DNA of 48,850 nucleotides from GCA-2688265 sp964527395 (GTDB taxonomy: Archaea > Nanobdellota > Nanobdellia > Woesearchaeales > GW2011-AR9). Both the position numbers and the translations under genes were made by a program. Positions 34,988-42,454 of the stretch are shown in pieces. The notes beneath the pieces were generated by a model. The model had not been told where the DNA came from. It ran no database searches and was given only the letters and a program-made list of their open reading frames with translations. The stretch is taken from NCBI GenBank assembly GCA_964527395.1, contig CAZGQD010000009.1, forward strand, positions 1 to 48,850. The letters are read 5' to 3'. Positions within the stretch are counted from its first letter, which is position 1. Every line of letters starts with the position of its first letter.

Positions 34988-35152
34988 CTATTGACCCCAA
35001 TCTTCTTGCGCTTCTGGAGCAAGTTCTAATTTTAATGGTTCAGTGGTTTTAACTTCTAATTCTGCTCCACATTCTTCACACATGCAAATTTCTCCTTCTT
35101 CTACATCAGCTGCGATGGTCATTTTTGCAGCACATTCTGGACATTCTATCAT
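34988..35152 (-). CDS. lysW: LysW amino-group carrier protein ending in Gln
   Basis: 54-residue acidic zinc-binding carrier. The metal site is CPEC (4-7) with C25-x-x-C28, and the sequence from ELEVKTTEPLKLELAPEAQ to the end follows the LysW pattern. Known LysW proteins end EDWGE, and the gamma-carboxyl of the last Glu carries the substrate. This one ends EDWGQ: the last codons on the coding strand are GAA GAT TGG GGT CAA TAG. A GAGGTG ribosome-binding site (35159-35164) and a TATA box (35199-35208) mark it as first gene of the operon. With Gln at the end it cannot be loaded without deamidation. Confidence 0.93.
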   Translation of the reverse strand: MIECPECAAKMTIAADVEEGEICMCEECGAELEVKTTEPLKLELAPEAQEDWGQ

Positions 35153-35158
35153 TATAAG

Positions 35159-35208
35159 CACCTCATTGAATAGTTTTGCAGAGTTTTCAGGCTTAGAGTA
35201 TATATAAT
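35159..35208 (-). promoter_or_regulatory. Promoter and ribosome-binding site of the lysW operon
   Basis: TATA box TTATATATAC (35199-35208, minus strand) with transcription start expected near 35175, then a GAGGTG site (35159-35164) and ATG at 35152. The leader is about 25 nt, too short for a riboswitch, so control is probably by a DNA-binding protein. Confidence 0.65.
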
Positions 35209-35258
35209 TAACGATATAAAATGGAAAGTTTAAGAAAAATTAGAATAAATAATTGGGA

Positions 35259-35314
35259 AAGGTCCCACCCAAGTTGGATTTAAAAGCACATAAGCACTTC
35301 AAGGGTGGGACCTT
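35259..35314. repeat. Perfect 12-bp inverted repeat, terminator-like
   Basis: AAGGTCCCACCC (35259-35270) and GGGTGGGACCTT (35303-35314) are exact complements around 32 bases. A smaller hairpin AGGTG / CACCT (35317-35333) stands next to it. It lies between the stop of the 97-residue gene and the lysW promoter and is far more GC-rich than its surroundings. It may be a terminator for the upstream gene or a binding site acting on lysW. Confidence 0.65.
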
Positions 35315-35363
35315 AAAGGTGATATAAACACCTCATTTCCTCTTTTTAGTGTGTGGTGGTTGA

Positions 35364-35657
35364 CTAGATTTCAATGTTGTAATGAATTGAATTATCTGGA
35401 AACATAGCATATCGTCTCATAGTTGCAAATGTTATCGGGTCTACTTCAGTTGCCATAGTGTCTATTGAAACTTTTTGAGCATCAGTTAATCTTGATTCGT
35501 CTACATGTAAGACACCAGTTTCATTTAGAACATGAGGTTCAGTAACGATTGTTCCGACACCATCATAGAGACTTAATTCACCAGAATTAGGGTCTCCAGT
35601 TGCAATTCCAGTTGCAAGAGCTGCTGAGTATAATACTGTCATTCCGTTGTATACCAT
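35364..35657 (-). CDS. Hypothetical protein, 97 aa, behind an operator array
   Basis: Unrecognised soluble protein. Sequence features: MVYNGMTVLYSAALATGIA at the start, a central acidic TEVDPITFATMRRYAMF, no signal peptide and no Cys. It is one of two genes preceded by the same three-box array; here the nearest box ends 22 bp before the ATG and contains the likely TATA sequence, so expression should be leaderless and under the boxes' control. The other gene (35756-36247) lies directly upstream. Both are rich in Thr, Ala and Asn, but I see no clear homology between them. Confidence 0.55.
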   Translation of the reverse strand: MVYNGMTVLYSAALATGIATGDPNSGELSLYDGVGTIVTEPHVLNETGVLHVDESRLTDAQKVSIDTMATEVDPITFATMRRYAMFPDNSIHYNIEI

Positions 35658-35678
35658 TGTAGAAATAAGAAAGGTATT

Positions 35679-35742
35679 GTTAGTATAATAACACTTTGTT
35701 ACAATAATAACATTTTTAGGGCCATTTTGTTATAATAATAAC
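35679..35742 (-). promoter_or_regulatory. Three 14-bp palindromic boxes (operator-like), copy 2
   Basis: Boxes GTTAGTATAATAAC (35679-35692), GTTACAATAATAAC (35698-35711) and GTTATAATAATAAC (35729-35742) start 19 and 31 bp apart, close to two and three helical turns. The spacer TTTTTAGGGCCATTTT is nearly the same in copy 3. The first box overlaps the expected TATA region of the 97-residue gene. Confidence 0.75.
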
Positions 35743-35755
35743 ATTTCGATCTGTT

Positions 35756-36247
35756 TTATGAGTAATTTGTGCTATTTGTTACTTGCTTTGCAGTTGTCAT
35801 AGTTGCAACATAACCCATACGTAATTCACCTTCATTAGCTTTAACTAAAGCAACTAAAGTATCTATAGTTTCAAAAGTTGCTACTCTTGCTCCAATTCCA
35901 GCTTTATACATGTTGGAAGAAGTTACAGGTTCGCCACTAATGTTATGAGGATTATTAGGATCAATAGTGACTGGTTCAAGATTTTCGTTATCAGCAGTTT
36001 CGTTTGCAAAAGTGATATAACTATCGCCTGCTGCAATGCATTCATCTATTATTTTTTGTCTTGGATCTGTACCAGTTGTGCTTGTTGCTGTAGAAAGTTG
36101 TTGTTTATCACCTGCTCCAAATAAACAGTAAGCTAAAGTACCTTCTGGTCCAATAACGAATCTATTTGCTTGATCTTCTAAACCTGCTGTTGTTAGAGTA
36201 GTTGTGAGATAATCGTTTAGTTGTTGTGGTGTATATGTTTGTTCCAT
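35756..36247 (-). CDS. Hypothetical protein, 163 aa, behind an operator array
   Basis: Unrecognised. Thr-, Ala- and Asn-rich, with segments MEQTYTPQQLNDYLTTTL at the start, RFVIGPEGTLAYCLFGAGDKQQL in the middle and VATFETIDTLVALVKANEGELRMGYVATM near the end. The middle part, with alternating hydrophobic residues, resembles a profilin- or roadblock-like alpha/beta sheet, but this is only an impression. There is no signal peptide or TM segment. The same three-box array stands directly upstream as for the 97-residue gene, so the two should be co-regulated. Confidence 0.55.
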   Translation of the reverse strand: MEQTYTPQQLNDYLTTTLTTAGLEDQANRFVIGPEGTLAYCLFGAGDKQQLSTATSTTGTDPRQKIIDECIAAGDSYITFANETADNENLEPVTIDPNNPHNISGEPVTSSNMYKAGIGARVATFETIDTLVALVKANEGELRMGYVATMTTAKQVTNSTNYS

Positions 36248-36264
36248 GGTTTAGTATATTTCAT

Positions 36265-36328
36265 TCTTGTATAATAACAATTTGTTGCAATAATAACATT
36301 TTTAGGGCTATTTTGTTATAATGATAAC
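36265..36328 (-). promoter_or_regulatory. Three 14-bp palindromic boxes (operator-like), copy 3
   Basis: Boxes at 36265-36278 (TCTTGTATAATAAC), 36284-36297 (GTTGCAATAATAAC) and 36315-36328 (GTTATAATGATAAC), with starts again 19 and 31 bp apart. They lie in the divergent space between the 163-residue gene and the ACT-domain gene and could control both. Confidence 0.75.
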
Positions 36329-36375
36329 ATTTTGGGCAGAGTTTTTAAATAAAAAGGTGTTTTTTAGTGTTTTAT

Positions 36376-37032
36376 ATGGTAACTATTGCTAAGATTGTGG
36401 AGAAGAAGGTTGCAAATAGGCCGTTTTTGCAAGAAGCATTGGCTCGTGGGCTCTTGAATTATGGAGCAGTAGCTGAGGAATTTCATCAAGGAATTGAGCG
36501 TGAGCTTAGTGAAAAGGTTAAGCATTCTGCAATAGTAATGGCACTTCGAAGGTTTGAGGAGAAGCTAGATGCTAAATACACTGGGGATTTTGGTCTTTCA
36601 GCTGAAAGTGATATTGTGATCCATTCTCAATTGTTTGTAATTACATTTGCACGTAACCCTAAAAATGTTCTTGCACTTCAGAGTTTTTATCCTTTGGTTG
36701 ATTTTGCAGCAGGAGATTTTTTTACAGCTACAACAGGAATACATGAAATAACAATTATAGCTAATGAGAAGTATAAAGAGACATTTATGAAATCTATTGT
36801 AGCTGAGGATGTAGTTGAACTTAAAATGGGTCTTGCTGCTATCACAATGAGAATGCCATGGGATACAACAAATCAAGTAGGTTTGTTTTATTCAATGACA
36901 CGTGCACTTGCATGGAAGAATATTAGTATAGTTCGGGTTGCTTCTACATATACAGATGATACTTTTGTTGTAATGGATCAAGATGTAGGAAAAGCGTATT
37001 ATGTTCTTAAGAATTTAATAAAAAAAGAATAA
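36376..37032 (+). CDS. ACT-domain regulator-like protein
   Basis: 218 residues from the ATG at 36376; an in-frame GTG at 36367 is less likely. It resembles a widespread archaeal protein with an N-terminal helical domain (VEKKVANRPFLQEALARGLLNYGAVAEEF) and ACT-like modules. The last 60 residues (VGLFYSMTRALAWKNISIVRVASTYTDDTFVVMDQDVGKAYYVLKNLI) have the beta-alpha-beta ACT pattern that binds amino acids in aspartokinases. A TATA box TTTAAATAAA (36344-36353) is about 28 bp upstream, so the gene is leaderless. It is near the lysine operon and may sense an amino acid, but no link is shown. The operator array at 36265-36328 overlaps its upstream region. Confidence 0.65.
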   Translation: MVTIAKIVEKKVANRPFLQEALARGLLNYGAVAEEFHQGIERELSEKVKHSAIVMALRRFEEKLDAKYTGDFGLSAESDIVIHSQLFVITFARNPKNVLALQSFYPLVDFAAGDFFTATTGIHEITIIANEKYKETFMKSIVAEDVVELKMGLAAITMRMPWDTTNQVGLFYSMTRALAWKNISIVRVASTYTDDTFVVMDQDVGKAYYVLKNLIKKE

Positions 37033-37037
37033 AAAAG

Positions 37038-37508
37038 TTATCTGCATTTAAAGCATGCAACTGAACTTACTAGGTATCCGCTGAAATCATTAATTTCTAA
37101 AACTTCATCTTCTAAATTTGTAGTAAGTGGAGATTTCATCAGTTCGTACAAAATTCCATCAATAAAAATAGCTGCTTTATAACCATCTTTTTCTAAAATT
37201 AAAGTATTATCAATTTTTGCAGTAAGTGGAGATTGTTTTAATTCATATGTAATTTTATCAATTACAATAGCAACTTTATAACCATTTTTATCTAAGATTA
37301 ATAATTTATCATTATCAAGTAATTTAGCTTGATATGCTTGTGCTAGCCAATCAGTATCACCAGTTTGTGTAGCTATACTGTCTATTTGTATTGCTTGGCC
37401 TGCAATTGCTTCATCTGATGAGATTGAGTTACCTGAGAATGAGAGAACTAATCCTACAACAGCCACAATCCCTACAATAAGAATAATATAATTATTTGTT
37501 TTTTCCAT
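37038..37508 (-). CDS. Single-TM extracellular protein with internal repeat
   Basis: 156 residues: one N-terminal membrane anchor (about 7-25, YIILIVGIVAVVGLVLSFS), then an outer part with two similar units of about 35 residues (LLILDKNGYKVAIVIDKITYELKQSPLTAKI and TLILEKDGYKAAIFIDGILYELMKSPLTTNL). The protein ends with two close Cys (CFKCR). GAGGTGATTTAAAAAAG precedes the ATG. No family is recognised. The two units may each be a small beta-hairpin module. Confidence 0.6.
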   Translation of the reverse strand: MEKTNNYIILIVGIVAVVGLVLSFSGNSISSDEAIAGQAIQIDSIATQTGDTDWLAQAYQAKLLDNDKLLILDKNGYKVAIVIDKITYELKQSPLTAKIDNTLILEKDGYKAAIFIDGILYELMKSPLTTNLEDEVLEINDFSGYLVSSVACFKCR

Positions 37509-37575
37509 CTTTTTTAAATCACCTCGATTTAATTAATAAGTAAGAATGTTTGTTTTTTGGTATATAAATGTGACG

Positions 37576-37780
37576 ATTTTATTATTTTTTTATGGGTCTA
37601 ATACTTGGAAATAATGTGGTATTTCCAGATCTGAAAACCTTAGCTTTTCAGTACAAAGTAAGCAAAGCTTACTTGTACAAGAAATTGTAAATTTCTTTGT
37701 ACTGAAAATAATTCTATTTTCATGTACCCCGATGCTTTGCATCGACTAAAATAAAAAACTAATGAAAGAAAATTTTCATT
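37576..37780. repeat. Nested palindromic element, copy 2
   Basis: Same outer frame as copies 1 and 3 (TTTTTTATGGGTCTAATA ... CGATGC-ttt-GCATCG ... ATAAAAAACTAATGAAAG) but with five mini-palindromes set inside the first hairpin, e.g. GTAAGC-aaa-GCTTAC and AAGAAATT-gta-AATTTCTT, and the second hairpin reduced to AATGAAAgaAAATTTTCATT. It reaches into the last codons of the PLD-like gene. Confidence 0.75.
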
Positions 37781-38918
37781 CTAATTTAGATTCAACTTGC
37801 ACCTTTTTAAACTCTTCTATGAAAAGTTCTGCAATCTCTTTGTTATGGATAATTAGAACATTTTCATCGTTTCTGTTGTCACCGTTGTTGCTTGGGTTCA
37901 TGGAGCCAGTTATCACAATCTCTTCATCAATTATGAAAGTTTTATGATGCATGTTGTTGCCATTTCCATCTTTTCTAACATCAATATCTTGATGTTTGAA
38001 TAATTCGTATTTGGAATATTTTGATACTTGGCTTGATTCGAAGATTCCTTGGACTTCTATGCCATCTAACTCCTTGAGAAGAATGTTATTTGCAATACTG
38101 TCATGGGTGAAGCTGAAAGTCATGAAGTGGATGCTTGATTTTGCTGCTTTAATTTTTTCAATGATCTGGTTAGCACAATTGTCATCTGGACAAAAGTAGT
38201 TTTCTATTTGGATACTTGTTTCGTTTAATGCTGCTGATTCTGAGGAACTAGTTGTATCTTCTGTTGATTCAGTAGACTCGGTTGTATCTTGATTATTTAT
38301 TGTGCTTGTTTTAAGTGTGATGTGAGTGTTTGGTACAGGATCACCTTTTTTGAAGGTTCCTTCATAAAGTTCATCAAATTCTGCTTTGTAATTTGTTGAA
38401 AGAGTGTCTGAATTGATGATGATTAGGTTGTTATTGTTTTTGTAGGCACCGTTATCTGTTGGGTTCATAGAACCTGTGATGATTGTTTTGTCGTCTATAA
38501 TACAAAATTTGTTGTGCATGTAGCCAGATCTGTCTTGAACTACGAATTCTTCATATGGGAATTTATGGTAGTAATCGTTGTCTGTAACAATTTTAGTTTC
38601 TACGTTTGGATCGTTGTATTTTTCTAGTAAGGTGTTTTGTAGTGATTCTAAAGCAATATCGTAGAAAGCACAGTAGAGTGACTCTTCTGCTTGATTAATT
38701 GTGTCAATTAGTTCTGTTTCACATTCAGTGCTTGGGCAAAAGTAGACTTGAATATCACCGTAGTTTTGGATAGTTGATGTGGTTGTTGATTGATCTGAGT
38801 CTAAATCAGCTATGATTGATCCTGTTAGGCCGCTGAATGAATCTAGGGAAAGGTCACCTGAGATGAAGTAGATGCCAAAGCTAAGAAGAAGGAGGATGAA
38901 TGCTGCTATTTTTTTCAT
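37776..38918 (-). CDS. Membrane-anchored phospholipase-D-like nuclease
   Basis: 380 residues with an N-terminal signal anchor (about 4-19) and two PLD domains. The HKD motifs are HNKFCIIDDKTIITGSMNP (near 130) and HHKTFIIDEEIVITGSMNP (near 325). Both keep the His, Lys and Asp needed for phosphodiester cleavage, so an intact pseudo-dimeric site is expected. Each half begins with YFCP-x-x-x-C, two Cys that may form a disulphide outside the cell. A Ser/Thr/Glu-rich linker joins them (about 205-225). It is probably exported and could degrade DNA, RNA or lipid. The 3' end runs into a palindromic element. Confidence 0.85.
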   Translation of the reverse strand: MKKIAAFILLLLSFGIYFISGDLSLDSFSGLTGSIIADLDSDQSTTTSTIQNYGDIQVYFCPSTECETELIDTINQAEESLYCAFYDIALESLQNTLLEKYNDPNVETKIVTDNDYYHKFPYEEFVVQDRSGYMHNKFCIIDDKTIITGSMNPTDNGAYKNNNNLIIINSDTLSTNYKAEFDELYEGTFKKGDPVPNTHITLKTSTINNQDTTESTESTEDTTSSSESAALNETSIQIENYFCPDDNCANQIIEKIKAAKSSIHFMTFSFTHDSIANNILLKELDGIEVQGIFESSQVSKYSKYELFKHQDIDVRKDGNGNNMHHKTFIIDEEIVITGSMNPSNNGDNRNDENVLIIHNKEIAELFIEEFKKVQVESKLE

Positions 38919-39033
38919 GTTGTTTTTTGTAGGAGATTGTACTTAAAGGTATTGGGTTTGAAAAAAATACTTTGATTTAGGTTGATTTTATAGAATTAAA
39001 TATTATTAAAAAAGATAATAAAAAAAAGAAAAA

Positions 39034-39609
39034 CTAATGTTTTCTATCATGAGCACGTCTTGAAGGTCTTGCTTTTTCGTAGCCTTTACCTTTTGAACGC
39101 ATTCCTCTTGATTTCTTAGCTGCTGAAGTTTTTCCAGTGAAAGCACGGGATCTGCTGCTGCTGTTTTGAAGCCAAGCCATTTTAGGATCTTTTTTGATTA
39201 CAGGATGGTCAGGATCTACAAGGATGTTTTCGTACCAATAATATTTACCATCTTGAGCTACCCAATATGAGTTTAGAAGTACTAAATTTTCATATTTCTT
39301 TTGACATCTCTCTTGAGCGATCACTTGGTATGATTTTCTAAGAGTTAATCTAGTTGTGTATCTTTTTGGTCTACGTCCACCTTTTAATTGAGGTTTTTTG
39401 TGACCACCACGAAGAACACGCTGTCTTACTACAACATAACCTTGTTTTGCTTTATAACCTAAGCTTCTAGCTCTATCGATTCTAGTAGGTTTTTCTATTC
39501 TTGTTGAAGAAGGTTCACGTCTCCATTGAATTAATCTTTCTTTGAAGAGTTCTGGCATATTTGCCTTTGGTTTTTTCCATAAATTTCGGACATGTTTGTA
39601 CATTCCCAT
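39034..39609 (-). CDS. rpl15e: 50S ribosomal protein L15e
   Basis: Archaeal/eukaryotic large-subunit protein, very basic (KKPQLKGGRRPKRYTTRLTLRKSY). An ATG at 39624 is also in frame, but GGAGG lies between it and the ATG at 39609 with 8 bases spacing. The protein from 39609 begins MGMYKHVRNLWKKP as is usual for L15e, so 39609 is chosen (191 residues). A minus-strand TATA-like TTTATAAA near 39750 would give a leader of over 100 nt. Conserved blocks LLNSYWVAQDGKYYWYE and VILVDP-like DPDHPVIKKDP are present. It is diagnostic for a non-bacterial organism. Confidence 0.96.
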   Translation of the reverse strand: MGMYKHVRNLWKKPKANMPELFKERLIQWRREPSSTRIEKPTRIDRARSLGYKAKQGYVVVRQRVLRGGHKKPQLKGGRRPKRYTTRLTLRKSYQVIAQERCQKKYENLVLLNSYWVAQDGKYYWYENILVDPDHPVIKKDPKMAWLQNSSSRSRAFTGKTSAAKKSRGMRSKGKGYEKARPSRRAHDRKH

Positions 39610-39826
39610 TTTTTTAGCCTCCATTGCTGCTATTTTGCCATTTTACTGGTTCTTTGCAGCTGGTTTTGTTAGTTTTTTGTATCTTAGAGGTTCAGGTAAG
39701 CTACTACCCACATTCCAACTGAGATATGGTCTTTTTTGGCTTTTTCTTTATAAATGTTACTTGTGAGAATGACCTCTTGTAATGTCATCTGGTTTAGTCC
39801 TTGGTTGTGCCAAATTTTTGTATATT

Positions 39827-39835
39827 TTTATATAA
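39827..39835 (+). promoter_or_regulatory. TATA box of the secreted Cys-rich protein
   Basis: TTTATATAA, centre about 26 bp above the ATG at 39857, giving a leaderless message. Confidence 0.6.
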
Positions 39836-39856
39836 TATTGAGACTGTTGATTAGGT

Positions 39857-40399
39857 ATGAAGAGTAAAATATTTTTTGGAATAAGTATGGTTTTGATTCT
39901 GATGCTAAGTTTGAGCTTGGTTTTTGCTAAAGACTCTTATTCAGCTAGTACAGAAGATGTTGTGTCGGAGGAAGCTTTGGAGTGTAATGAACTTGAAGAG
40001 CTTGAAGATAGACTCTCATGTCGCTTTGAAAATGGGGCAACAGCTGAAGTGCCTGAAGCTTGTGAAGGGCTTGAATTGGAGTCCGAGTGTGTTAGTTTTT
40101 ATGAAGAGGCAGATTTTTGTTATAGTGGAACAGCTGATCAAAAGGATGCTTGTTTTCAACAGTTGTCTGGATATGATCAAGACAATAGTGATATGAATAC
40201 ACGTTGGTATATTGTAGCTTTACTTTATGAGATACAAGAATATGTCGAAGATGACTATGACTCTGGTGTTTTGAAAACAAGGAAAGCAGCAGAATGGATA
40301 GCAGATATAATTGAAATGAAACGTGCTGTACTTTCTGGAGAGGATTTAGAACAAGTGGCAGTTGATTTGGAGGTGTATCGAAATGAAAGACAGATTTAG
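39857..40399 (+). CDS. Secreted acidic Cys-containing protein
   Basis: 180 residues with a clear signal peptide (1-24, ending LVFA) and an acidic mature part. Five Cys lie between residues 42 and 98 in a region rich in Glu, possibly disulphide-linked (ECNELEELEDRLSCRFENG, ACEGLELESECVSF, FCYSG, DACFQQL). The C-terminal third is helical. The TATA box at 39827 makes it leaderless. The next gene, a lipoprotein, starts inside its last codons in another frame, so the two are co-expressed. The composition fits a halo- or surface-exposed protein; no family is recognised. Confidence 0.65.
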   Translation: MKSKIFFGISMVLILMLSLSLVFAKDSYSASTEDVVSEEALECNELEELEDRLSCRFENGATAEVPEACEGLELESECVSFYEEADFCYSGTADQKDACFQQLSGYDQDNSDMNTRWYIVALLYEIQEYVEDDYDSGVLKTRKAAEWIADIIEMKRAVLSGEDLEQVAVDLEVYRNERQI

Positions 40400-40688
40400 A
40401 TTAGTTGGAATCTTGTTTTTGGTACTTGGTTTGAGTTTGATGTTAGTATCTTGTGGAGATCATGAAAATCAGGCAATATCAGATAATGAAGTGGTAAATC
40501 AAGGGAACGGTGAAGAAATTGAAGTAGTAATTCCTGAAACTGATGAAGGTGTTGATATGGAGAATGAGGAAGATTCAGAGATTTTAGTTGATTCTGCTGT
40601 TTCAAGTGAGGCTGATGAGCCTTTAGATCCAGTTGTGCTTGATAGTGAAACTGCAGTAGCAAATAGGTTAGATGAATTATTATCTTAA
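40383..40688 (+). CDS. Small acidic lipoprotein
   Basis: 101 residues from the ATG at 40383, chosen because GGAGGTG ends seven bases before it; an upstream TTG at 40362 also reads in frame. The signal segment (FRLVGILFLVLGLSLMLVSC) ends in a lipobox-like LVSC-G, so Cys25 is probably lipid-modified. The mature part is Glu/Asp/Val-rich and likely unstructured. The gene overlaps the previous one by 17 bases. It has no recognised family. Confidence 0.6.
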   Translation: MKDRFRLVGILFLVLGLSLMLVSCGDHENQAISDNEVVNQGNGEEIEVVIPETDEGVDMENEEDSEILVDSAVSSEADEPLDPVVLDSETAVANRLDELLS

Positions 40689-40757
40689 AAGCTATGAGCT
40701 CTAGTATAATTATCTTTATATAGTTCTTTTTTTCTTTTATTTTTGGTGAATATAAAT

Positions 40758-41843
40758 ATGGGACTCTCAAAACTGTTTTCTAAAGAATTTGTAAAATGTG
40801 ACAAAGATATGACTGTTAGCTCAGTTATAGGTAAGTTGATTAACAAGAAATTGCGTTGTGCTCTTGTTTTTGATGGTAAGAAATTTTTAGGGATAGTCTC
40901 TCGTAGGAAAATGCTCACATTGTCATCAAATCCAGAAGAGACAAAGATTGACAAATGTTTGTGTAAAGTACCAATTTTGAATCAAGACCATAGTGTTGGA
41001 GAAGCAGTTAAGTTGCTGCTTGGAACAAGTGGATCAGCGCTTCCTTATGAAGAGAAAGGTAAGGTAGTAGGAATTATTGAAGGAGTTGTATTTGCACAAT
41101 ATTTTAGTGAGAAAATCCCATCAAATATGTTACTTGGGGATTTAGAGCTTGAGAAACCTAGTCCACTTTCTGGAGATGATAAAGTGTCTACTGCAATCAA
41201 AATTATGCTTGAAGAGCAAGTTTATCAAGCACTTTTGTTTGAAGGACGTGATTTGCAAGGTGTTGTAAGTGTTTCTGATTTATTGAAGTATGTACAATTA
41301 CCGAAAAATAATGTTGGTCCTGAAAATGTGAAGTTGTCTTCATTACCTGTGTCTAACTTTGCTACACTTGAGAATTTGAAAGTAGTAGATAGAACTATGA
41401 CAGTTAAAGAAGCAGCTGCTTTACTTCGTGAATATGGTATTCGTGATTTGATAGTTAAAGAAGATGATAAGGTCTATGGTTTGTTTACTGTACGTTCATT
41501 TTTACGTTTTGTAATGCGAGAAAATGATAGAGCGCTTTTAAATATTCATTATTCTGGGATTGGGAAGACTAGTTTAGAAAGAACTGAGGCTTTCAAATTG
41601 AGAGATTTTTGTTCTAATGAAGCTAAGAGGTTCAGTGAAAGATTTGGTGAAGTTGAATCTTTTAATTTTCGTTTCAAAGAGATGAAAAGTGGTGGGAAAT
41701 CACACAAATATTCTGTACATCTACGAGTTATGATGGGTTCAAATGAGTTGCAAACAGAATCTAGTGGCTGGGATTTGCTTAAGGCAGTGAAAGATTGTTA
41801 TAAAAGTTTGACAGTGCTTGTGAAGAAAGGGCAAGGAAGATAG
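40758..41843 (+). CDS. CBS-domain protein with C-terminal HPF-like domain
   Basis: 361 residues from the ATG at 40758; a TTG frame start at 40743 is less likely because GGTG stands properly before the ATG. Four CBS motifs in two pairs fill about residues 1-250 and should bind an adenine nucleotide. The last 105 residues (NIHYSGIGKTSLERTEAF ... KYSVHLRVMMGSNELQTES, GWDLLKAVKDCYKSL) match the HPF/RaiA (S30AE) fold that occupies the small ribosomal subunit during hibernation. The combination suggests ribosome silencing controlled by energy state. A TATA box TTTATATAG is at about 40712-40720. HIT follows 25 bp later. Confidence 0.78.
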   Translation: MGLSKLFSKEFVKCDKDMTVSSVIGKLINKKLRCALVFDGKKFLGIVSRRKMLTLSSNPEETKIDKCLCKVPILNQDHSVGEAVKLLLGTSGSALPYEEKGKVVGIIEGVVFAQYFSEKIPSNMLLGDLELEKPSPLSGDDKVSTAIKIMLEEQVYQALLFEGRDLQGVVSVSDLLKYVQLPKNNVGPENVKLSSLPVSNFATLENLKVVDRTMTVKEAAALLREYGIRDLIVKEDDKVYGLFTVRSFLRFVMRENDRALLNIHYSGIGKTSLERTEAFKLRDFCSNEAKRFSERFGEVESFNFRFKEMKSGGKSHKYSVHLRVMMGSNELQTESSGWDLLKAVKDCYKSLTVLVKKGQGR

Positions 41844-41868
41844 TTTTTGTAGTTTGAGGGTATTAATA

Positions 41869-42294
41869 ATGGGATGTGCATTTTGTGATGAAGGTGTTTT
41901 GAATCGGCAAGTTTTTTTTGAAACTGAAAAAGAGGTTGTGATAAAAAATATTATCCCTATTGTGCCAAGTCATTGTTTAGTTGTACCTAAGAGACATGTT
42001 GCATCTATTTCGGAGCTTGATTCAGAGGAGATTGAGAGTTTGTTTTCTTGTGTTAAAAGAGTTTCTTCAAAACTAAAGGAGCATTATGCTGGAACTGGGT
42101 TTAATGTGGCTTTTAATGATGGCTGGGACGCTGGACAAACTGTTCCACATTTACATGTACATATATTGATTAGAAAAGCAGATGATATGGATCCAGATCC
42201 GCGAAATTTGTATTATAGGATAGAAAAGGATAGAAAAAGGTTGTCTGAAGAGGAGATGTCTAATGTTGTTTCTGATCTGAAGAAGGTTTTTTAA
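41869..42294 (+). CDS. HIT-family hydrolase
   Basis: 141 residues from the ATG at 41869, with GAGGGT nearby; the frame also opens at TTG 41854. The histidine triad is in QTVPHLHVHIL (near 95-105), the nucleotide-binding active site that cleaves alpha-phosphates of nucleoside derivatives. CAFC near the start may bind zinc, as in several members. The best guess is a dinucleoside polyphosphate or AMP-conjugate hydrolase. It is probably co-transcribed with the CBS-HPF gene, whose CBS domains bind adenine nucleotides. Its stop directly abuts palindromic element copy 3. Confidence 0.9.
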   Translation: MGCAFCDEGVLNRQVFFETEKEVVIKNIIPIVPSHCLVVPKRHVASISELDSEEIESLFSCVKRVSSKLKEHYAGTGFNVAFNDGWDAGQTVPHLHVHILIRKADDMDPDPRNLYYRIEKDRKRLSEEEMSNVVSDLKKVF

Positions 42295-42454
42295 TTTTAT
42301 TATTTTTTTATGGGTCTAATACCCCGATGCTTTGCATCGACTAAAATAAAAAACTAATGAAAGAAAATATCGGTGCGAAGCAAAAAATCAAGCAATACCC
42401 CGGAGCTCTGCTCCGATTGGGATGCTTGATTTTTAGATATTTTCATTTTATTTT
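42295..42454. repeat. Nested palindromic element, copy 3 (simplest form)
   Basis: 160 bp filling the gap between two converging genes. It has hairpin 1 with GGGTctaATACCC and CGATGC-ttt-GCATCG. Hairpin 2 pairs AATGAAA with TTTTCATT, AAAAAATCAAGCA with TGCTTGATTTTT, and ends in CGGAGC-tct-GCTCCG. It lacks the extra mini-palindromes of copies 1 and 2, so it probably shows the ancestral form. T-runs on both strands suit a bidirectional terminator. Confidence 0.8.

Noticed and set aside
35679..36328. CRISPR array in the GTTATAATAATAAC region
   Set aside because: Boxes are only 14 bp, spacers are alike and not unique, and spacing alternates between 19 and 31 bp. No cas gene is near.
39542..39766. 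Hydrophobic 74-residue plus-strand frame over the L15e start
   Set aside because: It is antisense to the conserved start of L15e and has no promoter or ribosome-binding site.
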